Assembly: GCF_018304765.1 (NCBI RefSeq)
Contig: NZ_CP072642.1
Span: 727,501 to 791,500, forward strand
Direction of reading: 5' to 3'
DNA length: 64,000 nt
Source of the DNA: Chloracidobacterium sp. N
Lineage (GTDB): Bacteria; Acidobacteriota; Blastocatellia; Chloracidobacteriales; Chloracidobacteriaceae
Below, in pieces: positions 1-8,389 of this stretch (positions within the stretch are counted from its first letter, which is position 1; every line of letters begins with the position of its first letter). The position numbers were made by a program, and so were the translations under genes. The notes under the pieces were generated by a model. It saw only the letters and a program-made list of their open reading frames with translations. It ran no database searches and was not told the DNA's origin.

Positions 1-489
1 GCCATCGCTTTCGTCGGCTTCGGCGACAAAGTGCGGCCCCGTTCCAACCCTTGCCCCACTGCCAAGGTCGGGAAAAGCCGCGCCAATGACGGCCGTCGGG
101 TCATGTCCGGCCGCGCGCAGTACCGTGGCAACCATGGCGCTGGTCGTCGTCTTGCCGTGCGCACCGGCGACAGCCACGGCCACCCTGCCCGCCATGAGTT
201 CAGCCAGCATCTCCGCCCGGTGCACAATGGGGATGCCCCGGGCCTGGGCTGCCAGCCGCTCCGGGTTGTCGGCTTTGACGGCGGTGGAAACGACAACCCG
301 CCGGGCAGCGCCGAGCTGGTGCGGTGCGTGCCCGATGAAAACCTGCACCCCCAGCGCCTGCAGACGGGCGGTTACTGCCGAGGCAGCCAGGTCGGACCCG
401 GAAACCTGCCAGCCGCGCCGGAGGGCGACTTCGGCAATCCCGCTCATGCCGCTGCCCCCAATGCCGATGAAGTGCAAGTGCTCGTCCAT
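1..489 (-). CDS. murC: UDP-N-acetylmuramate--L-alanine ligase (partial, N-terminal part)
   Basis: MurC adds L-alanine to UDP-MurNAc in the cytoplasm, the first amino-acid step of peptidoglycan precursor synthesis. The window holds only about the first 163 residues; the gene runs off the left edge. Visible are the N-terminal nucleotide-binding glycine motif ([11 protein letters not shown], residues 8-18), the Mur ligase P-loop ([12 protein letters not shown]) and the start of the next family motif (VAEADESDG) at the edge. The ATG lies 6 bp after the murG stop, so it is the last visible gene of the mur/ftsW cluster. MurC is preferred over the related Mpl because of its place next to murG. Confidence 0.93.
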   Translation of the reverse strand, partial: MDEHLHFIGIGGSGMSGIAEVALRRGWQVSGSDLAASAVTARLQALGVQVFIGHAPHQLGAARRVVVSTAVKADNPERLAAQARGIPIVHRAEMLAELMAGRVAVAVAGAHGKTTTSAMVATVLRAAGHDPTAVIGAAFPDLGSGARVGTGPHFVAEADESDG

Positions 490-495
490 GACACC

Positions 496-1572
496 TCATC
501 TTGTGCGATGCAGAATCTGGAACGCAACATCTACGGTGCGTTCGGCTGCGTGTGGTCGCGCCAGCGCCCGGCTGGCGGCTTCCATCCGGGCCAGCCGCGC
601 CGGGTCGGACAGCAGCTCCAGAATCGTCCGGGCCAGTTTTTCGCCTGTCAGTTCGGCCTGTACGATCATCTCTCCGGCGCCGGCGCGGACAAACGCTTCG
701 GCATTCCGGCGCTGGTGATCGTCGGCAGCCTGGGGGAAGGGAATAAAGATGGCCGCGCGCCCGGCAGCGGCCACCTCGGCGATGGTGGCGGCTCCGGCGC
801 GGCAGACAAGCACATCGGCGGCGGCCATGGCTTCGGCCATGGCGTGGATGAAAGGCTGTACGTCGGCCTGCACACCGGCTGCCGCATAGGCGGCACGTAC
901 CATTTCGACATCGCGCTCGCCCGTCTGGTGGACAATCCGCAAACCGGGATGCGTTGCCAGCCGGGGCGCGGCTTCCGCCATGGCGCGGTTGATGGCCTGC
1001 GCCCCCTGGCTGCCGCCAAACACCAGCACGTGCCGGCGCGGAGCCTCGGCCGGGCGGGGCGGAATCTGCTCAAACTCGGCGCGTACCGGCGTCCCGGTCA
1101 GGACGGCCCTGGCCCCGAAGTACGCGGCGGTTTCCTGGTAAGACACGGCGGCGGCGGTGACGAAGCGGGCGAGTATCCGGTTGGTGAGACCGGGCAGGAC
1201 ATTGACTTCGACGGCCAGGGTCGGGACACCCCGCATGATCGCCGCCAGCATCGCCAGCCCGGAGGCATAGCCGCCGACTCCGATGGCAATATCCGGCTTG
1301 AAACGCCCGATGAGTTGCCAGGCTTTCCAGAAGCCGACGGGCAATACGGCCAGACTCTGGAAACGGCGCTGCCAGGAAACGTTGTTGAGTGCGCCGGAGG
1401 GGATGAACGTCAGCTCGAAACCAGCCGCCGGGACGAGTTTCTTTTCCAGCCCGCGTTCTGTCCCCACGAAATGGACTTCCGTGGTGGCATCACGTTGCCG
1501 GAACGCCTGGGCAATGGCAATGCCGGGGAAAATGTGTCCGCCGGTGCCGCCGGCCGCCATCAGGACACGCAC
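496..1572 (-). CDS. murG: UDP-GlcNAc:undecaprenyl-diphospho-MurNAc-pentapeptide GlcNAc transferase
   Basis: MurG is a GT28 glycosyltransferase that converts lipid I to lipid II on the inner face of the cytoplasmic membrane. The 358-residue protein has the family's usual length. The N-terminal domain carries the glycine-rich loop GGTGGHIFPG (residues 8-17) and GVGGYASG; the C-terminal nucleotide-binding domain begins with VFGGSQGAQAIN and contains the CRAGAATIAE donor-binding segment. It lies between ftsW, with a 102-bp spacer, and murC, as in many dcw clusters. Confidence 0.97.
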   Translation of the reverse strand: MRVLMAAGGTGGHIFPGIAIAQAFRQRDATTEVHFVGTERGLEKKLVPAAGFELTFIPSGALNNVSWQRRFQSLAVLPVGFWKAWQLIGRFKPDIAIGVGGYASGLAMLAAIMRGVPTLAVEVNVLPGLTNRILARFVTAAAVSYQETAAYFGARAVLTGTPVRAEFEQIPPRPAEAPRRHVLVFGGSQGAQAINRAMAEAAPRLATHPGLRIVHQTGERDVEMVRAAYAAAGVQADVQPFIHAMAEAMAAADVLVCRAGAATIAEVAAAGRAAIFIPFPQAADDHQRRNAEAFVRAGAGEMIVQAELTGEKLARTILELLSDPARLARMEAASRALARPHAAERTVDVAFQILHRTR

Positions 1573-1633
1573 GCTGCACGCCTCTTGTCTCTCAAAAATT
1601 CGCCCTGGCTGTGGCCGGGTACGGCTTTCGATC

Positions 1634-1667
1634 CGTTTGCCAACCGTGGCCGTTTGCCAACCGTGGA
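1634..1667. repeat. 17-bp tandem duplication in the ftsW-murG spacer
   Basis: The 17-mer CGTTTGCCAACCGTGGC occurs twice head to tail at 1634-1650 and 1651-1667, with one mismatch at the last base. It lies in the 102-bp non-coding gap between the ftsW stop and the murG start and looks like a recent slippage duplication. No function is evident. Confidence 0.8.
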
Positions 1668-1674
1668 CGCGGTT

Positions 1675-2808
1675 TCACGTGCGCCGCGACACACTCAGCA
1701 GCCAGCCGACCGCCAGCAGGCTCATCATCATCGAACTGCCGCCGTAGCTGATGAAGGGTAGCGGAATCCCCTTGGCCGGTACCAGACTCAACACGACGCT
1801 CAGATTGAACAGCGCCTGCCCCACGAGCAGAACGGTGATCCCGGTCGCCAGGAGCTTGCCAAAGTCGTCCGGGGCCAGAAAGGCTGCGCGCAGGCCGCGA
1901 AAGGCCAGAATGCCGAACAGCCCGACAACCATGAGACTGCCAATGAGACCGACTTCTTCAGCAATGACGGAAAAGATGAAGTCCGTATGCGCTTCCGGCA
2001 GGTAAAACAGCTTTTGCCGGCTTTGGGCAAAACCGACGCCCGACACACCGCCACTGCCGACGGCCATCAACGACTGCACAATCTGGAAACCTTCTTCCCT
2101 GGGGGCTTTCCATGGGTCAAGAAAAGCCAGCAGCCGGGCGCGGCGGTATGGCTCCTTGAGCAGGGCATAGAGTAACAGCGGTGAGCAGAGCAGCCCGGCC
2201 AGCGCCGGGTAGCGGAGCGGCACGCCGGCCACGACAAGCACTGCGGCGGCCGTCCCGCCCATCATCAGAATCGTTCCCAAGTCCCGCCCCAGAAAAACCA
2301 GCCCCATCAGCAGCCCCACGACGAGGCCGACCGGGAGCAGCACCTGTCGCGGATCACGGCGCGCCGGTGCGTCTTTCCGACTCAGGAAATAGGCCAGAAA
2401 GAGCACCATCGCGAGCTTGGCCAGCTCGGAGGGCTGAAACATCAGCCCCGGCAGACGAATGAAGCGGTGGGTGCCCCGGACCGGGGGCAGGAGCAGGACG
2501 AGCACCAGAAGAGCAACCGTGACGCCCAGCAGCCCATACACCACCCACGGCCGTTCGAGGCGTGCGTAGCCAAGCCACAGGCTGCCGAGCAGCAGCCCCG
2601 CTCCCAGCAGGGCGGCCAGTGCCTGGCGCAGGACGAAGTGAAATTGCGTCTGGTAGGTTTCATGCGCCAGGGTTGCCGAGGCGCTATAGACCATGACGAG
2701 ACCGAACATCACCAGCGCAATCGTCGTGACGAACAGCCATGGGTCCACAAACGTCACCAGGTTGCGCGAAACAGGCACCACGGTGGAAATAGTCAATCTG
2801 GGCTGCAT
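1675..2808 (-). CDS. ftsW: Cell division peptidoglycan polymerase (SEDS family)
   Basis: A 377-residue polytopic SEDS protein. FtsW polymerises glycan strands from lipid II at the division septum together with a class B penicillin-binding protein. The N-terminus is a short cytoplasmic segment followed by a first membrane helix ending in MVYSASA, typical of FtsW/RodA. The C-terminal signature PAKGIPLPFISYGGSSMM supports FtsW over RodA, as does the position between murD and murG. The start overlaps the end of murD by 16 bp, implying translational coupling. The cognate transpeptidase gene ftsI is not in this window. Confidence 0.95.
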   Translation of the reverse strand: MQPRLTISTVVPVSRNLVTFVDPWLFVTTIALVMFGLVMVYSASATLAHETYQTQFHFVLRQALAALLGAGLLLGSLWLGYARLERPWVVYGLLGVTVALLVLVLLLPPVRGTHRFIRLPGLMFQPSELAKLAMVLFLAYFLSRKDAPARRDPRQVLLPVGLVVGLLMGLVFLGRDLGTILMMGGTAAAVLVVAGVPLRYPALAGLLCSPLLLYALLKEPYRRARLLAFLDPWKAPREEGFQIVQSLMAVGSGGVSGVGFAQSRQKLFYLPEAHTDFIFSVIAEEVGLIGSLMVVGLFGILAFRGLRAAFLAPDDFGKLLATGITVLLVGQALFNLSVVLSLVPAKGIPLPFISYGGSSMMMSLLAVGWLLSVSRRT

Positions 2809-4220
2809 GACGCCTCACGCTGCACATCGGAAATCAACCCCTTGACTGTTGCCTTGAAAACCCGTCCCCGGTGCTCGAAGTTATCAAACATATCGAAACT
2901 GGCACAGGCCGGCGCAAGCAGAACCACGTCGCCGGGCCGGGCACGCCGGGCCAGACTGTGAACGGCCTCTTCCAGACTGGCATGGCGCGTGATGGGTTGG
3001 TGCAGCCGTCCGGCAAAGGTGGCGGCAATTTTTTCGGCGGCCGCGCCGATGAGCGCCACCGAAACCGCCCGTGGTGCCAGGGCGTCCACGAGCGGAGCAA
3101 AGTCGCTGTTTTTGTCCAGGCCGCCAAGAATGACGTGCAGCCCGGACGGAAAAGCCTCGATGGACACCTGGGCCGCTGCCACATTCGTGGCCTTGGAGTC
3201 GTTGAAGTACCGGACTCCGCCAACTTCCGCCACAAACTCCAGCCGGTGTTCCAGCCCGCGAAAGTCCCGGATGGTTGTCCGGGCGGTTTCCGGCGCGACG
3301 CCAGCGGCAAGGGCGACAGCCAGGCTGGCCAGGATGTTTTCCATATTGTGCCGGCCCGGCAGAGGCAGGTCGGCGCGGTGAAGCAGCACCCGTTCGGCCT
3401 GCCGGGTACGGCACACCAGATCGTTTCCACGCAGAAAAAGCCCTTCTTCCAGTTCCCGCTGGGCTGAAAAGAGCGTCACCGGCGCACCCTGGGTCGCAAG
3501 CTGCGCCTGGGCACGGGGGGTCGTCGGGTCGTCGGCATTGAGTACGGCCAAGGTTTCACCGTCAAACCGGCGAAACATGTTGAGTTTGGCGGCCACGTAG
3601 TTTTCAAACGTGCCGTGGCGGTCAAGATGATCGGGGGTGATGTTGAGCAGGACGCCAATGTGCGGGCGAAAGGTGACGACGGTTTCAAGCTGGAAACTGC
3701 TGCATTCGAGTACCGTCCAGCCGTCGTCGCGTGAGGTCTCCACCAGCGAGACGGCCGCCACACCGATGTTGCCGCCAACCTGGGTCGGCAGCCCGCCGTC
3801 CGCGAGCAGGTGCCCGATGAGCGTCGTCGTCGTGCTTTTGCCGTTGCTGCCCGTAATGGCGACGATGCGCCCGCGCAGGTGGCGGAAGGCCAGTTCGATT
3901 TCGCCAATGATGGGCACACCGGCTTCCCGCGCCGGCTGAAGCGCCGCCAGCGTCGGAGGGACACCAGGGCTGAGCACAATTTCATCGGCGGCACGCAGGG
4001 TTTCCGGGCGATGTGCTCCGGCTTCAATGGCAATGCCTTCCGATGGGAGTTGGATGACTTCCGGCGGCAGCTTTTCAGCCGGGCGCTGGTCGGTGAGGGT
4101 CACTTGCGCGCCGCGCGCCGCCAGAAACCGCGCCGCGCCGATGCCACTGATGCCAGCGCCGACCACGACGAGGTGACGGCCGGCATAGCTCTGGTTGTTC
4201 GTGTTGTCGAAGGCAGGCAT
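2793..4220 (-). CDS. murD: UDP-N-acetylmuramoyl-L-alanine--D-glutamate ligase
   Basis: MurD adds D-glutamate to UDP-MurNAc-L-Ala in the cytoplasm. The 475-residue protein has the three Mur ligase domains: an N-terminal Rossmann domain (VVVGAGISGIGAARFL near residues 18-33), the central ATPase with P-loop GSNGKSTTT starting near residue 124, and the C-terminal domain with FNDSKATN and LGGLDKNSDF. It starts 2 bp after the mraY stop and overlaps ftsW by 16 bp, so the three are tightly coupled. Confidence 0.97.
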   Translation of the reverse strand: MPAFDNTNNQSYAGRHLVVVGAGISGIGAARFLAARGAQVTLTDQRPAEKLPPEVIQLPSEGIAIEAGAHRPETLRAADEIVLSPGVPPTLAALQPAREAGVPIIGEIELAFRHLRGRIVAITGSNGKSTTTTLIGHLLADGGLPTQVGGNIGVAAVSLVETSRDDGWTVLECSSFQLETVVTFRPHIGVLLNITPDHLDRHGTFENYVAAKLNMFRRFDGETLAVLNADDPTTPRAQAQLATQGAPVTLFSAQRELEEGLFLRGNDLVCRTRQAERVLLHRADLPLPGRHNMENILASLAVALAAGVAPETARTTIRDFRGLEHRLEFVAEVGGVRYFNDSKATNVAAAQVSIEAFPSGLHVILGGLDKNSDFAPLVDALAPRAVSVALIGAAAEKIAATFAGRLHQPITRHASLEEAVHSLARRARPGDVVLLAPACASFDMFDNFEHRGRVFKATVKGLISDVQREASCSPD

Positions 4221-4222
4221 CG

Positions 4223-5335
4223 TTACCGTAGCTTGAGCGTCGCCAGGGCGACGAGGGCAAAGAAAATCTGCACGATGAGAAAGCGGAAGACGATTTTGGA
4301 TTCCTTCCAGCCGGTAAGTTCAAAGTGGTGGTGCAGCGGCGACATCTTGAAAATCCGCTTGCCGATGCCGGTCTGCGGGTCCTTCGTCAGCTTGTAGTAA
4401 CTCACCTGCAGGATGACGGAAAGCGTTTCGATGACAAACACGCCGCCCAGAATGACCAGCAGCAGTTCCTGTTTGATGACGATGGCCACGCAGCCCATGC
4501 AGCCGCCAATGGCCAGGCTGCCGACATCACCCATAAACACTTCCGCCGGCGGCGCGTTGAACCAGAGAAACCCCAGGCTTGCGCCGGCCAGTGCCGCGCA
4601 AAACACAGTGACTTCAAGCGCCGGCGGACTGGGCGGCAGGTTGAGGTAGAGTGCCAGCTCGGTCAGACCTGTGACATAGCACAGCAGGGTGAGCGTCAGC
4701 GCGACGACGAACGTCGTGCTGATGGCGAGGCCGTCGAGGCCATCCGTCAGGTTGACGGCGTTCGAGCTGCCCGTCATCACCAGCAGCATAAACGGCAGAT
4801 AGAGCCAGGCTGTCAGGTCGGGCTGGAAATCCTTGAAAAACGGCACACTGAGGTAGGTGGCATAGTTGCCGAAACCGATGAGAACGCCCCCGATGACCAG
4901 AGCCGTCGTCACCTGTCCAAGGAGTTTCCACCGCCCCTGCAGGCCGAGGTTCTGCCGCCTGGCGATTTTCAGGTAGTCGTCCAGAAAGCCAATCGCCCCG
5001 TGCGCCAGCAGGGCAAACAGGACCACCCAGACGTACAGGTTGCTCAGATCGGCCCACAGGAGCGTTCCGGCGACAATGCCCGTGATAATGAGCACGCCGC
5101 CCATGGTCGGCGTTCCTTTCTTGGCCTGGTGCGCCTTGACGCCTTCTTCCCGGATTTCCTGCCCGTATTTGAGGCGGCGCAGCCAGGCAATCATCGGCGC
5201 GCCGAGCAGAAGACAGATGAGTGTGGCCGTCATCGCGGCCAGCAGGGCGCGAAAGGAGGGATAGCCAAAAACGCGGAACGGGCCAAAGACCTGGTATTTC
5301 AGGTGCAGAACTTCATAGAGCAGGTAGTAGAGCAT
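4223..5335 (-). CDS. mraY: Phospho-N-acetylmuramoyl-pentapeptide transferase
   Basis: MraY is a membrane enzyme that transfers phospho-MurNAc-pentapeptide from UDP to undecaprenyl phosphate, giving lipid I. The 370-residue protein has about ten hydrophobic segments and the family's catalytic signatures: FLDDYLKI (the DDxxK region), [13 protein letters not shown] and the C-terminal histidine cluster PLHHHFEL. It lies 9 bp after murF and 2 bp before murD in the same operon. Confidence 0.97.
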   Translation of the reverse strand: MLYYLLYEVLHLKYQVFGPFRVFGYPSFRALLAAMTATLICLLLGAPMIAWLRRLKYGQEIREEGVKAHQAKKGTPTMGGVLIITGIVAGTLLWADLSNLYVWVVLFALLAHGAIGFLDDYLKIARRQNLGLQGRWKLLGQVTTALVIGGVLIGFGNYATYLSVPFFKDFQPDLTAWLYLPFMLLVMTGSSNAVNLTDGLDGLAISTTFVVALTLTLLCYVTGLTELALYLNLPPSPPALEVTVFCAALAGASLGFLWFNAPPAEVFMGDVGSLAIGGCMGCVAIVIKQELLLVILGGVFVIETLSVILQVSYYKLTKDPQTGIGKRIFKMSPLHHHFELTGWKESKIVFRFLIVQIFFALVALATLKLR

Positions 5336-5344
5336 CGCGCGTGC

Positions 5345-6766
5345 CTAAGCCGGCAGGGCCTCCAGACAGGTTTCCAACCGTACCCCCCGTGAACCCTTGA
5401 TGAGAATGACATCCCCGGACTGGACGCGGTTGGCCAGCCAGCGGCCGGCTTCGGACGCAGTTTCAACGAAATCCGTGATCATCCCGTGGTTTGGTTCAGC
5501 CTGAGCGGCGGCAACCAGATCGCGGGCCTGGCCGGCGACGCCGAGCAGCATGTCCACCCTGGCACGAGCGAGCGCGCGCCCGCAGGCGATGTGCATCTCC
5601 CTGGATTGCTCGCCGAGTTCGAGCATTTCGCCGGCGACAACAATCCGCCGCCTGGCGTCGGGCACCTGCTCCAGCAGCCGCACGGCTTCCTGCAGGGCGA
5701 CGGGGTTGGAGTTGTAGCTGTCATCCACGACGGTAAATCCGCCGGCGTAGCGCCGGACGACGCCGCGATGGGGTCCCGGCTGCGCCAGCCGGAGCTGGGC
5801 GGCGATGGCGTCCGGGCTGACACCGAAGTGGGTCGCCACGGCCGCCGCTGCCAGCGCATTGCTGATGTGGTGTTCGCCAACCAGCGGAAGTTCGACAGCC
5901 GCCTGTCCTTTCAGCGTGGAAAGCGTAAACGTCGTGCCCAGCAGCCCACGGGAGGTGACATCGAGTGCTGTGACGTGGGAGGCTTCGTTCCGTCCGAAGT
6001 ACATCACCTGCGCCCCGCTGTGTTCCTGCCGCCGCGCCAGAACGATGGCCGCCATGCGGGCTACGCGCGGATCGTCGGCATTCAGAATGGCCGTGCCCGT
6101 CGGCTTCAGCCCGTGGACGATTTCCGCCTTGGCTGCGGCAATGCCTTCCAGCCCGTCGGGAAAGTTCTCGATGTGAACCGGGGCGACATTGAGGACAACA
6201 CTGACATCCGGGGGCGCAATCTCGCACAGCCGCGCGATTTCGCCTTTTTCGTTCATGCCCATTTCGAGCACGGCCACGTCGTAGTCCGCCATGCGCCGCC
6301 CGTCCGAAAGCATCTGGAAAACGGCCAGGGGCAGGCCGTATTCGTTGTTGAGGTTGCCCACCGAGGCGTAGATGCGTCCGTAAGGCGCGAGTGTCAGCGC
6401 CGTGAGGTCTTTGGCGGTCGTTTTGCCCATGCTGCCGGTGATGCCGACGATGGGGCGTCCCCACCGGTGCAGCAGCGCCCGGGCCAGTTCCTGCATGGCG
6501 CGGAGCGTGTCCGGCACGAGCAGACAGCGGGCGGCTTCGGCCGGTCCCAGTTCCGGCAGCGGGCGATGAATGACGGCTGCGCAGGCGCCACGCGCCAGGA
6601 CTTCCGGCACAAACGCATGGGCGTCGAAACGTTTTCCGTGAATGGCAAAAAACAGGTCGCCGGGGTGAACGGTGCGTGAGTCAATCGAAAAGCCAACCGG
6701 CGTGATGGCGCGCAGCCCTTCAGGGCAGGCAATTCCCAGCAGGTCGGCAAGGTCGGCAAGCGTCAC
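5345..6766 (-). CDS. murF: UDP-N-acetylmuramoyl-tripeptide--D-alanyl-D-alanine ligase
   Basis: MurF adds the D-Ala-D-Ala dipeptide to complete the UDP-MurNAc-pentapeptide. The protein has 473 residues. The N-terminal substrate domain carries SIDSRTVHPGDLFFAI (about residues 27-42). The ATPase P-loop GSMGKTTAKD is at 111-120, and DSYNSNPVAL, the usual MurF signature, lies in the C-terminal part. It follows murE by 45 bp and precedes mraY by 9 bp. Confidence 0.96.
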   Translation of the reverse strand: MTLADLADLLGIACPEGLRAITPVGFSIDSRTVHPGDLFFAIHGKRFDAHAFVPEVLARGACAAVIHRPLPELGPAEAARCLLVPDTLRAMQELARALLHRWGRPIVGITGSMGKTTAKDLTALTLAPYGRIYASVGNLNNEYGLPLAVFQMLSDGRRMADYDVAVLEMGMNEKGEIARLCEIAPPDVSVVLNVAPVHIENFPDGLEGIAAAKAEIVHGLKPTGTAILNADDPRVARMAAIVLARRQEHSGAQVMYFGRNEASHVTALDVTSRGLLGTTFTLSTLKGQAAVELPLVGEHHISNALAAAAVATHFGVSPDAIAAQLRLAQPGPHRGVVRRYAGGFTVVDDSYNSNPVALQEAVRLLEQVPDARRRIVVAGEMLELGEQSREMHIACGRALARARVDMLLGVAGQARDLVAAAQAEPNHGMITDFVETASEAGRWLANRVQSGDVILIKGSRGVRLETCLEALPA

Positions 6767-6811
6767 AGCAGGTACTCCGCAGGGATGAGGGTCTGGTTGT
6801 GGCCGCGCACT

Positions 6812-8314
6812 TTACTCCATTGGCGTTCCTTTGTCCGACCGAAGCCGACGGAGTGCCTGGCGGGCTTCTTCGCGGTCATCGAAGTGAATGGTCAGGTGAT
6901 TGAGAATCTGGTACGTCTCGTGTCCCTTGCCGGCAATGACGACGACATCACCGGGTTGCGCCGTTTGAATGGCAAAGGCAATGGCCTGGCGTCGGTCAAG
7001 TATCCGGTGATAGGGCTTGCCGACGGCGCGCAGGCCAACTTCGGCGTCATCCAGGATGCGCTCCGGCGCTTCCCGCCGTGGATTGTCTGATGTCAGGATG
7101 GTGAGGTCGCTGCCCTGGGCCGCCGCTTCGGCCATCAGGGGGCGTTTGGTGCGGTCGCGGTCGCCGCCGCAGCCAAACACGGTGATGACCCGTCCCCGGC
7201 GGAGGCGGGCCAGTTCGCGGGCGGTGGCCGTCACGTTGGCCAGGGCATCGGGGGTGTGGGCATAGTCCACGGCTACCAGCAGATGGTCGTCACTGCCTTC
7301 GACCACTTCAAACCGCCCGGGCACGACCGTCTTAGTCACCCCGGCCAGGATGGCATCGGTCGGAACATCGAGCGCCAGCGCCGTGGCCGTGGCGGCCAGA
7401 ATGTTGTAGGCGTGAGGCGTGCCCACGAGGTGCGTGGCCAGATCGAGCATTCCGCGGGGCGTGTGGAGCGACAGCGCCATGCCGCGCGTGTGAACATCAA
7501 GCCGGGCGAGGCGGACTTCAGCACCGGGGTCGTGGACGGCGTAGGTCACAATCCGGGCGCGGCCGTTGATGGCCGTGATGATGTCGGGCGTGCGGGCGTC
7601 GTCGGTGTTGAGAACGGCAATTCCGGGAACTTCTCCGTTACGCCCGTCAAAGAGCCGCAACTTGGCGTCGAAGTACCGCTCCATCGTGCCGTGGTAGTCC
7701 AGGTGATCCTGGGTCAGGTTGGTGAAAATGGCGGCGGCAAACCGCATGTCGGCGACGCGCCACCGGTCAAGCCCGATCGAGGACACCTCGATAGCGACAT
7801 GGCGGCAACCGCTGTCCCAGGCGCGTCGCAGGAAGGCCTGCACTTCCGGGGCTTCCGGCGTGGTCAGACGCGAGGGGCGGCGATCATCATCCATGCGCTG
7901 TTCAATGGTGCCGAGCAGCGCGGCGTGTCCGTAGGCGGCGCGGAAGATTTCGTAGAGCAGGTAAGTGGTGGTCGTCTTGCCGTTGGTGCCGGTGACGCCG
8001 ATAACGTGCATGTGATGGCTGGGATGCCCGTGGAGCAGCGCCGCCACTTGGCCAAGGGCACGCCGGGCATCGGCCACCTGAATCCAGGCGGCCGGAAAAT
8101 CTGGTGGAGCCGGGCGTTCCGAGAGAATGGCCTGGGCGCCACGCGAGAGGGCTTCCGGGATGAAGTCGTGGCCGTCGGCCCGGGTGCCGGGGAGGGCGGC
8201 AAAAATACTGCCCGGCTGGCAGGCTCCAGCCAGGCAGGTGATGTCACGTACCTCAAAGCTTTCGCCGCTGACGCAACCGGCAACGGCGGCTGCCACGGCG
8301 TGCAAGGCAGGCAT
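6812..8314 (-). CDS. murE: UDP-MurNAc-L-Ala-D-Glu--2,6-diaminopimelate ligase
   Basis: MurE adds the third stem-peptide residue. The P-loop GVTGTNGKTTTTY is near residues 107-119. The C-terminal DNPR motif (in ILTSDNPRREAP) is the known marker for meso-diaminopimelate rather than lysine, so this organism should have A1-gamma type peptidoglycan. I place the start at the ATG at 8314 (500 residues): a GGAG ribosome site ends about 10 bases before it. A TTG at 8320 in the same frame is possible but too close to that site. It is the first Mur ligase gene of the operon. Confidence 0.95.
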   Translation of the reverse strand: MPALHAVAAAVAGCVSGESFEVRDITCLAGACQPGSIFAALPGTRADGHDFIPEALSRGAQAILSERPAPPDFPAAWIQVADARRALGQVAALLHGHPSHHMHVIGVTGTNGKTTTTYLLYEIFRAAYGHAALLGTIEQRMDDDRRPSRLTTPEAPEVQAFLRRAWDSGCRHVAIEVSSIGLDRWRVADMRFAAAIFTNLTQDHLDYHGTMERYFDAKLRLFDGRNGEVPGIAVLNTDDARTPDIITAINGRARIVTYAVHDPGAEVRLARLDVHTRGMALSLHTPRGMLDLATHLVGTPHAYNILAATATALALDVPTDAILAGVTKTVVPGRFEVVEGSDDHLLVAVDYAHTPDALANVTATARELARLRRGRVITVFGCGGDRDRTKRPLMAEAAAQGSDLTILTSDNPRREAPERILDDAEVGLRAVGKPYHRILDRRQAIAFAIQTAQPGDVVVIAGKGHETYQILNHLTIHFDDREEARQALRRLRSDKGTPME

Positions 8315-8389
8315 GGGCAATAAACTCCAGCGGCGGCAGGAGGTCTGCCGTCAGGTCAATCTTGCGTGGGGGCATGGTGTCCGGCGTGG

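Noticed and set aside
31-1761. A 576-codon open frame on the plus strand across murG and part of ftsW
   Set aside because: It lies antisense to well-conserved genes and has no family signature; in GC-rich DNA long antisense frames are common.
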